Shown here: positions 10,968 to 21,356 of the stretch, one piece after another
Layout of the letters: each line of letters opens with the position of its first letter
Position numbering within the stretch: position 1 is the stretch's first letter
DNA from: Aselliscus stoliczkanus
Taxonomy: Eukaryota > Chordata > Mammalia > Chiroptera > Hipposideridae
Assembly (NCBI GenBank): GCA_033961575.1
Contig: CM066737.1
Coordinates: forward strand, 46,662,771 to 46,726,770
Length of the DNA: 64,000 bases
Reading direction: 5' to 3'
The notes under the pieces: generated by a model
Database searches by the model: none
What the model was told of the DNA's origin: nothing
Seen by the model: the letters and a program-made list of their open reading frames with translations, nothing else
Translations under genes and position numbers: made by a program

Positions 10968-11070
10968 GGGCTGGCCGAGTGGCACGGTGTTTAAGCGCTG
11001 GCTTGGGAAGCCAGCGGTCCCGGTTTGGGTCCCACATATGAGGGCCGGTGACACTACCCTCAAAAATAAA
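10968..11070 (+). mobile_element. tRNA-derived SINE, short A type
   Basis: This begins GGGCTGGCCGAGTGGCACGG (A-box region), has a B-box-like GGTTTGGGTCC and ends GGTGACACTACCCTCAAAAATAAA. It belongs to the commonest SINE of the window (about 100 bp, tail directly after ACACTGCCCTC). Flanking ATTATTTAG/ATTCTTTAG is a weak candidate duplication. Confidence 0.9.
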
Positions 11071-11628
11071 TTCTTTAGGTGGGAGGGTAGAAATGGTAAT
11101 GAAATATCTTCATTATAACCTGAAACCTACAGAAAGAAAACCCAGTAGTAGTGCTAACCTTCTAAATATTTAAGACTATCTGCCAAAATAAGCAATTCAA
11201 CCTTTGTTGCATATACATTCACTAAAGAAGGAGAAGGAAGCATTAGAAGAAGTCTTTCTCCATGAAAACTAAGCCCACTAACTTTCCTTAAGGGCTTACA
11301 GACTGTCAAGGACTCAGACTTTCTGGCAGTGTTCTCTTCAAAATAATCCAGGAGCCCAGCAGGAAGGATACAGCTGCCACAACACAAATCCTATTATCAC
11401 TGTGCTAACACAGTTCTAAAATGGCACATACCTGAACTTGTGGTGAAACATATTAAGTTCTATTCTACAATTTTGGGGCTCTATATTCTGTTACATTTAT
11501 TTGTTATTTTTTAAAAATTTGTGTACCATTACCTCACTGTTTTAGATATTGTATTTGTGTACCAGTTTCTATTATTTGTTAAAGTCCTCCTCATTAATCT
11601 TATTTTTCAGAATATACCTGTTATTATT

Positions 11629-11672
<44 letters not shown>

Positions 11673-11779
11673 TTTATGATGGAGTTTAGAATCACATCAT
11701 CATAGTATGAAAATAATCTCTGAAATTTTTATTATAAATTTTATTAAAACCATACATTAATTTCAGAGGACTTAACAAC
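11071..11779. other. Unique DNA with an (AT)n tract
   Basis: No gene or transposon recognised. It contains the simple AT tract at 11631-11670. A 77-codon minus frame at 11154-11387 has no family signature. Confidence 0.55.
11631..11670. repeat. (AT)20 microsatellite
   Basis: An uninterrupted run of about 20 AT dinucleotides. Confidence 0.98.
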
Positions 11780-12165
11780 TTGGAAATGTTTGTATTCTCA
11801 TCCATTTTCAAGTGTTTTTTTGTAAAGTTTTGTAGTTTTCTCCAGATAGGTCCTGCACATTTGTTGTTGAGATTATTCCTAGATATTTTTTATGATTTTT
11901 GTGTTACAGCAAATGAACTCTCCACTGTGTTTTACTAACTGGTTACTGAAATGTTTAGGAAAACTAGTAAGCTCTTAATCTTGCATTCTAATTTTATTTA
12001 ATTTATTTTCTCTTGGGTTAGGGAATTACCAAATTTGCAGATATTGTGCCTCCTGATTTCCAATAGTGACACGTCTTATTTATGTTACCTGCTTTATTGC
12101 ACTGGCTATAATATTTAAAAAATTAAATCATAACAATGATATAAGTTCTTATCTTATTTCTGATT
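11780..12165 (-). pseudogene. Very old L1 ORF2 fragment
   Basis: The order TTTTGTAGTTTTCTCCAGA, AGGTCCTGCACATTTGTTG, TTATTCCTAGATATTTT matches the antisense of the region after the RT active site in other L1 copies here (compare 25080-25150). It is strongly diverged with no frame. Confidence 0.5.
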
Positions 12166-12180
12166 TAAATTCAATTATCT

Positions 12181-12443
12181 TGCCAACTGTAACTGAATAT
12201 ATAGATAGTCACGGGATGTGGAGTATACTGTGGAAGGGAGTCAAAGGAATTGTAGTGGATATGTATGATATGGGGGGGGAGGAGTGGGGTGGCGAACTGG
12301 GGGAGGGGGGTTGTCACTTTGGGGGGTAAAGAGTATAACTATTGTATTGTGTTGTACACCTGAAACTAATAAAAAAATAATAAAAATAAATTAAAAAAAC
12401 AAAACAACAAAAAAAACAATAAATAAATAAATAAATAAATAAA
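12181..12443 (+). mobile_element. Short L1 insertion (last ~190 bp of 3'UTR plus tail)
   Basis: This starts at TGCCAACTGTAACTGAATAT and holds the G-rich tract and the terminal GTTGTACACCTGAAACTAAT. It ends in an A-rich tail that becomes (AAAT)n. The candidate duplication is AAATTCAAYTAT just left of 12181 and just right of 12443. It is a heavily 5'-truncated insertion. Confidence 0.88.
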
Positions 12444-13561
12444 TTCAACTATATGATGTTTTACTATTACATACATTGTTAGTTGTTGATTTAGGGTAGA
12501 TATTTACTATCCCAGTAAAGAAAATATATGACTTTTTTTGTGAATTGGCATGTTATCTTTCCTCTTCTAATCTCCATTTTGTTCCAAATTCAGCTCATTT
12601 ATGCAGAAGAGAGAACTGCATTACTCTTTAGGTGAAACTAGCCTGTCATATTTAAATGTCTTTTAAAACATCTTGAGAGTAAAGGTCAAAAACAGTCTGC
12701 ATCAAAAGTAGGGCTAGTGAAGGTCTGTAGCACGTTGGAAAATATTAAACCTGAAACATTATGATAATGAACCCTCTTTCTATGGATCTGAAACCATTCA
12801 TTTAGAAGAGGGAAAGTCAGTTGAATGAGCTGGTAACTTCGTTTCTACAGGGAGATTTTTCTGTGATTAGAAGCAAGGCATTTAGGAGGAAAATAAAAAC
12901 AAAGGTGAGAAAAAGCAGAAACTTTTTTTTGCTGTGAATATTAAAGAAAAGAAGGCAATGGACTGCCAATTCCCTCTAAATCAAATTAGCAGCATTAAAA
13001 AAGTGAGTTGCTTCCAGGACAGGTAGAAAAGATAGTTAACAGCTTTTGACACCTGTAGGAGAGAGGACAGCAGAGCTTTGAGATTTGATCATTGTTAGAT
13101 TGAGGATTGTTAGCTAAACTAGTAGTTTAAGAAAACTGCCAGCCCTTGTCAAGATGCTGTGAAAATAGAGTGCCAGAACTCTTCAATGCCTGGAAGCATT
13201 GTAGCAGAGAATGGTAAAGTTTTTTTGAACATGGAAAAAAACACCAAGCTTTATTTAAAGTGATTAATAAGGTTGGTGAAAACAAGGCCAGTATAAGTCG
13301 TGGTAGTATTTTTTTATTTCATACATATTATATGTCTAGGTTTATGCCTACTTGATAAGAATGAGTGTTAAACATTTATCCTGCTATTTTTCCTCTTGTG
13401 TACAAGCTCTTTCTTTATTCTAACTTAATATGTCATATTTCCATAAGATATTATGGTATTTAGAAGCATTCTCTCACTCTATATATGAATTCTTCTTACT
13501 TGTATCAGAAATAAGCATTTTTAAATATTTAACTTTAAAAGTTTAAGAACACTTATTAACA
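12444..13561. other. Unique DNA, nothing recognised
   Basis: AT-rich with no plausible coding region, RNA gene or transposon end. Confidence 0.55.
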
Positions 13562-13575
13562 TTGCCTACCCTTTT

Positions 13576-13675
13576 TTTTTAGAGGGCAGTGTCACTGGCC
13601 CTCATATGTGGGATCCGAACCAGGGCTGCTGGTGTCCCAAGCCAGCTCTTAACCACTGTGCTACTCGGCCGGCCC
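13576..13675 (-). mobile_element. tRNA-derived SINE, short A type
   Basis: Minus-strand copy: the T-rich left side is the tail, followed by AGAGGGCAGTGTCACTGGCC and finally ACTCGGCCGGCCC. The target-site duplication TTGCCTACCCTTTT (13562-13575, 13676-13689) is perfect, so the insertion is fairly young. Confidence 0.95.
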
Positions 13676-13759
13676 TTGCCTACCCTTTTGTACTATTTGA
13701 ATTATCATGTGAGTATTATTTTTCAATTTAAAAACTGGTCCATTAAAAATATATTTTAC

Positions 13760-14189
13760 GGGCCGGTTGAGTGGTGCATTGGTTAAGAGCTAGTTTGGGA
13801 CGCCAGCAGCCCCAGTTCAGATCCCACATATGAGGGCCAGTGACACTGCCCTCTACGGCTAACAACAGCTACACTGGGAGCTGTGAGTCCCGGTGATGGT
13901 GTGGGCTGCAGCTCCTGCTGCAGTGGGCTGCCATAGTCTACAGTGAGTGGCCGGCAGCCAGCGTGAGTGGCTGACTGCCAGCATGAGCTCCCAATAGCCG
14001 CAGTGAGCGACCATCCTGAGGCCGGCGACCGACCTGCCTCATCTGGAAGAACGCAATGACGATACCAACATGGGCGAGTGAAGCAACATCCTCCGCAACT
14101 AGACTGAAGAACAAAACGACAGCAACTTGTCTGTTCCCCTTCTCCGATTCCCCAACACTGTTCCCCTCCCCCAATCCCCCAATAAAATC

Positions 14190-14243
<54 letters not shown>
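13760..14243 (+). mobile_element. Long A-type SINE (~430 bp) with (TA)n tail
   Basis: The head (GGGCCGGTTGAGTGGTGCAT to GTGACACTGCCCTCTAC) equals the short A SINE. A body follows, rich in AGTGGCCGGCAGCCAGCGTGA-type repeats. The 3' part (CAACTAGACTGAAGAACAAA to CCCCCAATAAAATCTTT) is shared with the B-type SINEs. So it is a mosaic, head of A and tail of B. The tail has become (TA)24. Confidence 0.88.
14194..14241. repeat. (TA)24 microsatellite at SINE tail
   Basis: A simple TA run directly after AATAAAATCTTTA of the SINE, so it grew from the SINE tail. Confidence 0.97.
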
Positions 14244-14432
14244 CAAATAATATATATTCATTGTGACAAATTCAAAAATAGAAAAGTGTATAAAGTGAAT
14301 TTTGAAAGTAGCTACTACACCCTACCCCACTACTTCCCAGGTAGCTACTGTTAAGGGTTTAATGTGTGTTATTTACTACTTTTTGTATAAATATGCAAAC
14401 ATACAAACACAAAGTTCTTTGTGGCTTTTTTT

Positions 14433-14940
14433 AAAGATTTTATTGGAGTGTTCGGGGAGGAGAACAATGTTGGGGATTTGGGGAAGGGCACTGGCCAAGT
14501 TGTTGTTCTTCTATCTTCATTGAGGAGGGTGCCAGTCATCATCTGGCTTCCCATCGGCAGCTCATGGCCTTTAAGCTCAAGGTGCTGTGTTCAGTCTTAG
14601 TTGCAGGTTGGTGTAGCCACCATCCCATGCAGGAGTCGAACCAGCAGCCTTGTTGATGCCTTGTTGTTAAGAGTGCATGCTCTATCCACTGAGCTATCCT
14701 GGCGGCAACTCAGCTCAAGGTGTGGAGTTCAGTCTTAGTTGTGGGTGGGTGTAGCTCACCATTGAACAGGCAATCTTGTTGTTACACCAGCTGAGCCATC
14801 CTGCCACCTGTTGGCAGCTCAGGGACAGCTCAGCTCGGACGCAGCACTCACTGGCCCATGTGGAAATCAAGCCAGTGGCCCTGTTGCTCAGAGCTCGTAC
14901 TTTAAGCCAACTCTTAACCAATTGAGCCACTTGGCAGGCC
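14433..14940 (-). mobile_element. B-type (VES-like) trimeric tRNA SINE, full length
   Basis: About 510 bp, antisense. Read on minus it has three tRNA-like modules: TGGCTCAATTGGTTAAGAG at the head, then two AGCTCAGTGGATAGAGC-like modules. The tail is CAACTTGGCCAGTGCCC...CCCCAAC with the AATAAAATCTTT signal. Approximate duplications TCTTTGTGGCTTTT (14417-14432) and TCTTTGGGGGTTTT (14941-14955) flank it. Confidence 0.85.
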
Positions 14941-15205
14941 CTCTTTGGGGGTTTTTAATGTGGTCATGCTATACAGATTTTATACAATTTGTTTTTATCC
15001 CTAAGTAATGATATATTTCAATTTCTACACAGTAATTTTAGAAACAGTCATATTTTTTTGGAAAACTCAGAGGAACCTAAATTCCTACTTTTTTTCTGTT
15101 AGCCCTGTCTGGGTAAACTTCACAATTGTACCAAACCTGTAAATCTATTTTAACACTATCTGCCTGATGGCAGCTACTAGAATTGTTAGCTAAAGTCTTA
15201 AAGTA

Positions 15206-15240
15206 GTATTTCTCAAATTTTAGCATGCATCAGCGTTATA
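15206..15240 (+). mobile_element. Possible MER5-type terminal fragment
   Basis: TATTTCTCAAATTTTAGCATGCATCAG resembles the first 30 bases of MER5-group hAT elements (TTCTCAAACTTTAGCATGCATC). It is too short to be sure. Confidence 0.35.
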
Positions 15241-15465
15241 CCACAAAATTATATTCCCACTCAGTCCTGAGAGGAAGATTTATACATTTCTTGAGAGCTG
15301 GACTGTGAAACTGAGAGAATAGATGCTGCCTCTTCTGAAGGCTGTTATATCTCCCAATTACACAAAACAAAATGCTTATTAACAGTTCACTATCACAATA
15401 TAGTTGTCGTCATAAGTAGACCAGAGAAAGAACATATAGGCCTTTCTCCCAGTGATAGCTCAGAC

Positions 15466-15644
15466 CAGTGGCCCTCAAATTATTGTGTACAGTAAAAATC
15501 ACGTGGAGGGCTTGTTAAACACAGACTGCTGAGCTCCACACCCAAGTTTCTGACTATCAGGATAGGGCTCCAAAATTAGCATTTTGAACAAGTTCCCAGA
15601 TGCTGCTGCTCCTACTGGTCCCAGGATCATATTTTGAGAACAAA
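15466..15644 (+). mobile_element. MER5A-like hAT-Charlie non-autonomous DNA transposon
   Basis: This starts CAGTGGCCCTCAAATTAT and contains CACGTGGAGGGCTTGTTAAA, GCTGAGCTCCACACCCAAG, GTTTCTGACTATCAGGAT and GAACAAGTTCCCAGATGCTG. It ends at ATTTTGAGAACAAAT, an inverted partner of the start. The block order is that of MER5A, a mammalian hAT family without coding capacity. Confidence 0.8.
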
Positions 15645-15744
15645 TCTCTCAAAGGAAATAATCAACCTCTGTAGTGGGCATCCATTGCTCCACATATTTG
15701 ACTTAAGACAAACAGAATTCACCAACAATAAAAAAGTAGATTAT

Positions 15745-16250
15745 GGGCTGGCCAAGTGGCTCAGTTAGTTATGAGCTTGCTCAAGAGTGCGAGCTCTGAG
15801 CAACAGGGTCGCTGGTTTGATTCCCACATGGTCCAGTGAGCTGAGCCCGAGCTGAGCTGCTGCTGAGCTGCTAACAGGTGGCAGGATGTCTCCGCAGTTG
15901 AGAGCACATGCTCCTAATAACAAGGTTGCCTGTTCAAGATGGTGGGCTATGTCCACCTGTAACTAAAGACTGAACTCGGCACCTTGAGCTGAGCTGCCAC
16001 ATGGGTGGCTGAGAGGATAATGCGTGCCCTCTAAACAACAAAGCTGCCAGTTCAACTCCCACATGGGATGGTGGCTATGCCCACCCTCAACTAATTTAAC
16101 ACTGCACCTTGAGCTGAGCGGAGCGACTGGACTTCGAGCTGAGATTGCTGCACCCTCCACAACTAAGATTAAAGGACAACTTCACTGTTCTCTTTCCTGA
16201 ATTTCCCAACATTGTTCCCTTCCCCTAAATATAATCTTTTTTTAAAAAAA
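15745..16250 (+). mobile_element. B-type (VES-like) trimeric tRNA SINE, full length
   Basis: First module GGGCTGGCCAAGTGGCTCAG with B-box GGTTTGATTCCC; second module with TGAGAGCACATGCTCCTAAT; third with GCCAGTTCAACTCCCACATG. The tail is CTCCACAACTAAGATTAAAG to TATAATCTTT plus A-run. The duplication AAAAAGTAGA (15731-15740, 16247-16256) flanks it. Confidence 0.9.
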
Positions 16251-16338
16251 AGTAGACCAAAACTAGAATTTCCATATAAAATGCTCCTTACTTTCCTTAA
16301 AACCTAACTACAGTAAGAGATGTTGAAGCCCTCATTGC

Positions 16339-16775
16339 TTTTTTGTTTGTTTGTTTTATTTCATTTTATCTTTAATTAGTTTCAGGTGTACAACACAATG
16401 CAATAGTTATACTCTTTACCCCCCAAAGTGAAAATCCCCCATCCCCAGTTCGCCACCCCACTCCCCCCCATATCATACATATCCATCACAACTCCCCTGA
16501 CTCTCCTCCACAGTATACTCCACAACCCGTGACCATCCACATATTCAGTTGCAGTTGGCATACAATACTATACAACATCAGCTTCAGGTGTACAGTGCAG
16601 TGATCAAGCCTCTACTCCATCCAAAATTTTTACATTATTATATTCCCCGAACTGTGTTTCATATCCCTGTGGCAATATTGTAGTTACCTATTTATGCTGT
16701 CTAATCCCTTCCCCTTCTTCCTCATCCCCACCCACCTCTGAACTAGCAACCAGCTGTTTTTCCTCTATATCTCTG
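16339..16775 (-). mobile_element. L1 3'UTR insertion, minus strand
   Basis: A poly-T rich left end (16339-16376) is followed by the antisense terminal signature ATTAGTTTCAGGTGTACAAC and the C-rich antisense of the G-rich 3'UTR. It stops near 16775 before ORF2, so it is 5'-truncated. A small internal deletion removes the ATGAAGTGGTCTCC block. Imperfect GAAGCCCTCATT/GAAGCTGTCATT may be the duplication. Confidence 0.85.
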
Positions 16776-17094
16776 ATACTATGAAGCTGTCATTTCTATT
16801 CACTGGGTTGATAATACAGCTCTTCTTTTTTCAGATCTTCTCAGCTCCAACTTAGCTAGGTTTTCCAATTAAGGTTGGACATACTCCATCACTTTTTTGA
16901 AACGTACTGTAATCCTAGAGTGAGCAACAAGAGCCTAAGAATGGTTAATATAATATTTTTGTTTAGATTAAGATCCTGGAAAGAAATGGAGTCTTTCAAA
17001 GGAAGTCCTTCTTCACTCCCAACACTAAGTCAGGCTCTTCTACCCTGTTGTCCAACATTCATCTAAGGCAGAATAATGATGGAGGAAACAGTAC
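16776..17094. other. Unique DNA, nothing recognised
   Basis: No gene, RNA box pair or transposon end seen. Confidence 0.5.
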
Positions 17095-17275
17095 TGGGCC
17101 TCAGTCTCAGCTTCACAATTCTTGCCTGTGTCGTCTGACCTCTTTACCTTTAGTTTTCTCATCTAGAAAATTGATATATTAGTAACATTTACTTGAAAGG
17201 TTGTAAGGATTCAATGAGTCAATGTGTGTAAATTGCTTAGCATAGTACCTGGCACATAATAAATGTTAAAAAAAA
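17095..17275 (+). mobile_element. MIR SINE
   Basis: Matches the MIR core-to-3' order: CTTTAGTTTTCTCATCTAGA, GTTGTAAGGATTCAATGAGT, AAATTGCTTAGCATAGTACC, TGGCACATAATAAATGTT. An ancient pan-mammalian tRNA-derived SINE, well diverged. Confidence 0.8.
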
Positions 17276-17403
17276 AATAGATGTTACTATTAATACATAC
17301 TGCTGCTTCATAGTAAATCATTGAAATAGTGAATTGGGTTCCTGGCTATATCTTTTTCTTTCAACACAAACATAACTAACAGTGTACCATTAAAATTCTT
17401 TAT

Positions 17404-17544
17404 GGGCCAGTTGAGTGGCCCGGTTAAGAGCTTGCTCAAGAGAGTGAGCTCTGAGCAACAGGATTGCTGGTTGGATTGCCGGCCTGAGCAGAGCAGCCAC
17501 TGAGCATCCAACAGGTGGCAGGATGGCTCAGTTTAAAAATAAAA
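17404..17544 (+). mobile_element. tRNA-derived SINE, short B type (~141 bp)
   Basis: GGGCCAGTTGAGTGGCCCGG head, AGAGTGAGCTCTGAGCAACA middle, CCAACAGGTGGCAGGATGGC end, then an A-rich tail. Flanked by TAAAATTCTTTAT (17391-17403) and TAAAATTCTTTT (17545-17556). It is the B-type first module alone. Confidence 0.9.
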
Positions 17545-17556
17545 TAAAATTCTTTT

Positions 17557-18022
17557 AGCTGGAGTGTCACATGATCAAATTTGCTTATATAATGATCTGT
17601 GTGGCTGCTATATGGTGAATGAATGTAGGTACACAGAAAAGAAAGTGGGAAACTAGCTAGAAAACTACAATAATCAAGGTGAAAGATGGTGGCTTTGGAC
17701 TAGAATGATGGCAATGGAGGGGAAAGTGGAATTCACATGACAGATTTTGGAGATAAAAACAGACTTGGCAATGAATTAGGTATTAGGAAGATAGCTCTTA
17801 GTTTTCTACCACAGGCAATGAATGGATAATGATACCATTAACAGAAATAAGAAAAAAGCAAAGGCCAGGGAGAGTAGAAATAGAAATAAAATGAGGGGAG
17901 GTGAGGACAAACTGCTATGGGTCTAGGCAGCCCTACATGTCATGGCCCAGTACACTAAACTGCAAGTCTTACCTATCCTCTGACCTTTTCTGTAGTTCAC
18001 ATAAATGATGAAGTATGTTAAG
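17557..18022. other. Unique DNA, nothing recognised
   Basis: No coding, RNA or transposon signature seen. Confidence 0.5.
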
Positions 18023-18352
18023 GCTTGTTTTCTCATAGCCTTGACAGTGTCTTTACAGAGCAGAAATTTTAATTTTAATGAAGTCCAGCTCAGCAATGAT
18101 TTCTTTCATGGATCATATTTGGTCCCACAGCAGGTGCCTTTGGACAATCAAATAGCTTCATTGTTGGTTGCATTCAATTTATGTTGGTATTATATGTATA
18201 AAACTATCACCAAATCTAAAGTCATCTAGGTTTTCTCCTATGTTATCTATCTTCTTGGAGCTTTACAGTTTTGCATTGTACATGTAGGTTTGTGATCCAT
18301 TTTGAATTAATTTTTGTAATGTATGTAAGGTCTGTGTCAAGATTCAATTTTT

Positions 18353-19008
18353 TTTTTAATTGGGGGAGGGAAACAGTGTTGCAAAATTAAGGAAAGGGTC
18401 CAGCCAAGTTGTTATTCTTCAATCTTAGTTGTGGAGGGCGCCAGTCACCATCTGGCTGCCTGTTGGCAGCTCGTGGCCTGTAAGCTCAAGGTGCTGTGTT
18501 CAATCTTAGTTGTGGGTGGGCGTAACCACCATCCCATGTGGGAGTCGAACCTTGTTTTTTCATAGCCTTGACAGTGTCTTTACAGAGCAGAAATTTTAAT
18601 TTTAATGAAGTCCAGCTCAGCAATGATTTCTTTCATGGATCATATTTGGTCCCACAGCAGGTGCCTTTGGACAATCAAATAGCTTCATTGTTGGTTGCAT
18701 TGTTGGTTGCCTTGTTGTTAAGAGCACATGTTCTATCCACTAAGCCATCCGGGTGGCAGCTCAATTCAAGGTGCCAAGTTCAGTCTTAGCTGCAGGTGGG
18801 CTAGCCCACCATTGCGAACAGGCAGTCTTGTTGTTAGGAATGCATGCTCTCAACAGCTGAACCATCTTGCCACCTATTGGCAGCTCAGCAGCAGCTCAGT
18901 GCGGGCGCAGCAACAGTGGGCCATGTGGGAATCGAACTAGCGGCCCTATTGCCCAGAGCTCACGCTCTTAAGCTAACTCTTAACCAACTGAGCCACTTGG
19001 CCGGCCCT
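18353..19008 (-). mobile_element. B-type SINE carrying a templated insertion
   Basis: Antisense VES-like trimeric SINE between AGATTCAATTTTT (18340-18352) and AGATTTAAATTTTT (19009-19022). The middle is interrupted: where other copies read GAACCAGCAGCCTTGTTG, this one reads GAACC, then 151 bp copied from 18024-18174, then TTGTTGGTTGCCTTGTTG. Without that insert it would have normal length (about 500 bp). Confidence 0.85.
18551..18701 (+). repeat. 151-bp templated duplication of 18024-18174
   Basis: Base-by-base reading shows 150 of 151 positions identical to the upstream segment (difference at 18559 versus 18032), same orientation, offset 527 bp. It sits inside the SINE and has replaced about six SINE bases. 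CTTGTT microhomology at both junctions suggests template switching rather than retrotransposition. Confidence 0.92.
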
Positions 19009-19058
19009 AGATTTAAATTTTTATAAGTGGATTTCCAGTTGGTCCAGCACCATTTGTT

Positions 19059-19285
19059 TTTCGGGTTTTTTTTTTTTTTTAGATTCTTTTTTTAATTAAT
19101 TAATTATTTATTTTAAAAAATTCATAATTATTTTATTGTTAAATAAAATTTTTTAAAAAAAATTAGTTTCAGGGTCGGCCGTGTGGTGCAGTGGTTAAGT
19201 GCTGGCTTAGGAAGCCAGCGGCCCTGGTTCGGGTCCCACATGTGAGGGCCAGTGACACTGCCCTCAAAAAAAAATTAGTTTCAGG
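19059..19285 (-). mobile_element. Minimal L1 tail insertion with nested SINE
   Basis: Between two copies of CAGCACCATTTGTT (19045-19058, 19286-19299) lies a T-rich tract and only the last bases of an L1 (antisense ATTAGTTTCAGG). That is an L1 insertion truncated almost to its poly-A tail. A SINE sits inside it. Confidence 0.75.
19172..19265 (+). mobile_element. tRNA-derived SINE, short A type
   Basis: GGGTCGGCCGTGTGGTGCAG head, GGTTCGGGTCCC B-box, GTGACACTGCCCTC end. The duplication AAAAAAAATTAGTTTCAG lies on both sides (19155-19172 and about 19266-19284), proving insertion into the L1 tail. Confidence 0.92.
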
Positions 19286-20094
19286 CAGCACCATTTGTTG
19301 AAAAGACAACCTCTCCTGCAATTTTATTGCCTTTGCTCCTTTGTCAAAGATCAGTTAACTGTATGTGTATGAGCCTATTTCTGGACTCCCTATCCTGTTC
19401 CAATTTTCTTTGCCTATTACTTCACCAATACCACATTTTCTTCATTACTGTAGCTTTATAATAATTCCTAAAATTGGGTAGTGTAAGTCTTCCAAATTTG
19501 TTTTTGTCCTTCAAAAGTGTGTTGGCTCTTTTGGTTCTTTTGCTTATCCATATAAACTTTAGAATCAATTACCAATATCCACAAAGTAACTTGGTGGGAT
19601 TTTTATTGGAATTTCATTGAATCTAAAGATCCATTTTGGAAGAACTGACATATAGGCAATATTGAGCCTTCCCATCCATGAATATGGACTATCTCTCCAT
19701 TTATTTAGTTCTTTGTTTTCTTTCATCAGTGTTCTGTAGTTTTCCTCATATGAATCTTGTACATTTTTGTTAATTTTATACTTTAGTATTTCATTTTAAG
19801 GGGGCTAATGTAAATGGCATTGTGTGTTTAATTTCAAATTCCACTTGTTCATTGCTGGGATATAGGAAAGTGATTAAGTTTTGTATATAAACCTCGTAGC
19901 CTGTAGCTTACTATAATTGCTATTGATACCAGGAAATATTTTGTAGATTACTTCAGATTCTTTACATAAACATGTCATCTGCGAGTAAAGTCACTTTTAT
20001 TGCTTCCTTCCCAATCTGTATACCTTGTACCTCCTTTTCTTGTCTTATTGCTTTAGCTAGGGCTGCTGGTATGATGTTGAAAAGGAGTGGCGAA

Positions 20095-20657
20095 GGCCAG
20101 CCAAGTGGCCCAGTTGGTTAAAAGTGTGAGCCCTGAGCAGCAGGTTCACTGGTTTGATTCCTACATGGGCCAGTGAGCTGTGCCCGAGCTGAGCTGCAGC
20201 TGAGCTGCCAACAGGTGGTGGGATGGCTCAGCTGGTGAGAGCACGTGCTCCAAAAACAAGATTGCCAGTTTGACTCCAACATGATATGGTGGGCTACGCT
20301 CACCTGCAAATAAGTTTGAGCATGACACCTTGAGATGAGCTGCTCTGATCTGCTGATGGGCAGCCAGATTGCTCAGTGGTTAGAGCTGTGCACTCTTAGC
20401 AACAAGGTTTCCGGTTCAACTCCCACATGGGATGGTGGGCTATGACCACCCCCAACTAAAATTGAACATGGCACCTTGAGCTGAGCAGCCACAAGCTGCC
20501 GACAGGCAGCTGGATGGTGACTGGAGTTGGAGCTGAGCTAGCTGCACCCTCCCCAACAAAGACTGTAGGACAACTTGGCTGTTCCCCTTCCTCAATTCCC
20601 TAACACACTTTCCTTCCCAAAATTCCCCAATAAAATCTTAAAAAAAAATAAACAAAT
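20095..20657 (+). mobile_element. B-type (VES-like) trimeric tRNA SINE, full length
   Basis: Three tRNA-like modules and the CCCCAATAAAATCTT tail. The duplication AAAAGGAGTGGCGAA (20080-20094) versus AAAGGAGTGGTGAA (20658-20671) shows insertion into L1 ORF2 sequence. Confidence 0.92.
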
Positions 20658-20671
20658 AAAAGGAGTGGTGA

Positions 20672-21200
20672 AAAGGAACAGTTTTTATATCCACACTGAC
20701 AATCTCCATCTTTTATTTGTTTTGTTTAGATCATTTACATTTAAAGTGATTATTGACGCTTCGGATTAATATCTACTATATTTGTTGCCTTTATTCTGTT
20801 TCTATCTTTTTCTTCCACTCATTTTCTGCCTTTTGTGGTTATAATGGCACATGATAAATTATTCTGTTTTCTCTCCTTAGCATATCAGTTATACTTGTTT
20901 TTCCAATATTTTTAGTGGTTGCCTAGAATTTATAAAATATGTTTTAAAACGAATCCAACACCACTTCAGAACAACACTACATCACTCCACAGATTGTGTG
21001 AGTACCTGATAATAACAGAATATTCCCAATTCCTCCATCTCTTTCCCTGGATCATTACTGTAATTCATTTCACTTATACAAAAGCATACAAATGATATAT
21101 TAATACATAAGCACATGTAATTAATACATTCTTCTTATTATTATTTTCTTTTCTGTATTTCAAAACTTTCTTTTTCCTTTTTTCCTAGTTATTATCCCAT
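20672..21200 (-). mobile_element. Old L1 fragment, minus strand
   Basis: The antisense motif ATCATTTACATTTAAAGTGATTATTGA near 20735 is the start-of-ORF2 signature; sequence to its right is diverged upstream region. It probably belongs to the same old L1 as 18023-20094 with an internal deletion. Confidence 0.5.
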
Positions 21201-21253
21201 TTTATTTATTTATTTTTATTTATTTTTTTAAATTCTTTTCTTGTGAAATAAAC

Positions 21254-21356
21254 TTTTTTTTTTGAGGGCAGTGTCACTGGCCCTCATATGTGGGACCCAA
21301 CCATGGCCGCTGGTTTCCAAAGCCAGCGCTTAACCACCATGCCACTCGGCGGGCTC
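21254..21356 (-). mobile_element. tRNA-derived SINE, short A type
   Basis: T-run, GAGGGCAGTGTCACTGGCCC, then ACTCGGCGGGCTC at the right. TGAAATAAAC on both sides (21244-21253, 21357-21366). Confidence 0.93.

Larger units (their letters stand above)
18023..20094 (-). pseudogene. Old L1 ORF2 remnant, minus strand
   Basis: Antisense L1 ORF2 downstream of and across the RT: the AAGTCCAGCTCAG block near 18090, the ATCCATTTTGAATTAATTTTT block near 18295, CAGCACCATTTGTTGAAAAG near 19285, TTGCTCCTTTGTCAAAGATC near 19335, and ATCATGTCATCTGCG-like sequence near 19970. Heavily mutated and split by SINEs at 18353-19008 and a small insertion at 19059-19285. Confidence 0.75.

Noticed and set aside
10968..11040. 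tRNA-like A and B boxes suggesting tRNA genes here and at many other sites
   Set aside because: All belong to SINEs with A-rich tails and target duplications; none shows a clean cloverleaf free of SINE body.
11631..11670. AT repeat as a possible replication origin or regulatory element
   Set aside because: A plain microsatellite; similar tracts at 14194 and 42786 derive from SINE or transposon ends.
18005..18789. Two frames sharing a 45-residue identical peptide, looking like a duplicated gene
   Set aside because: The shared peptide comes from the 151-bp DNA duplication of antisense L1 sequence, not from coding paralogues.
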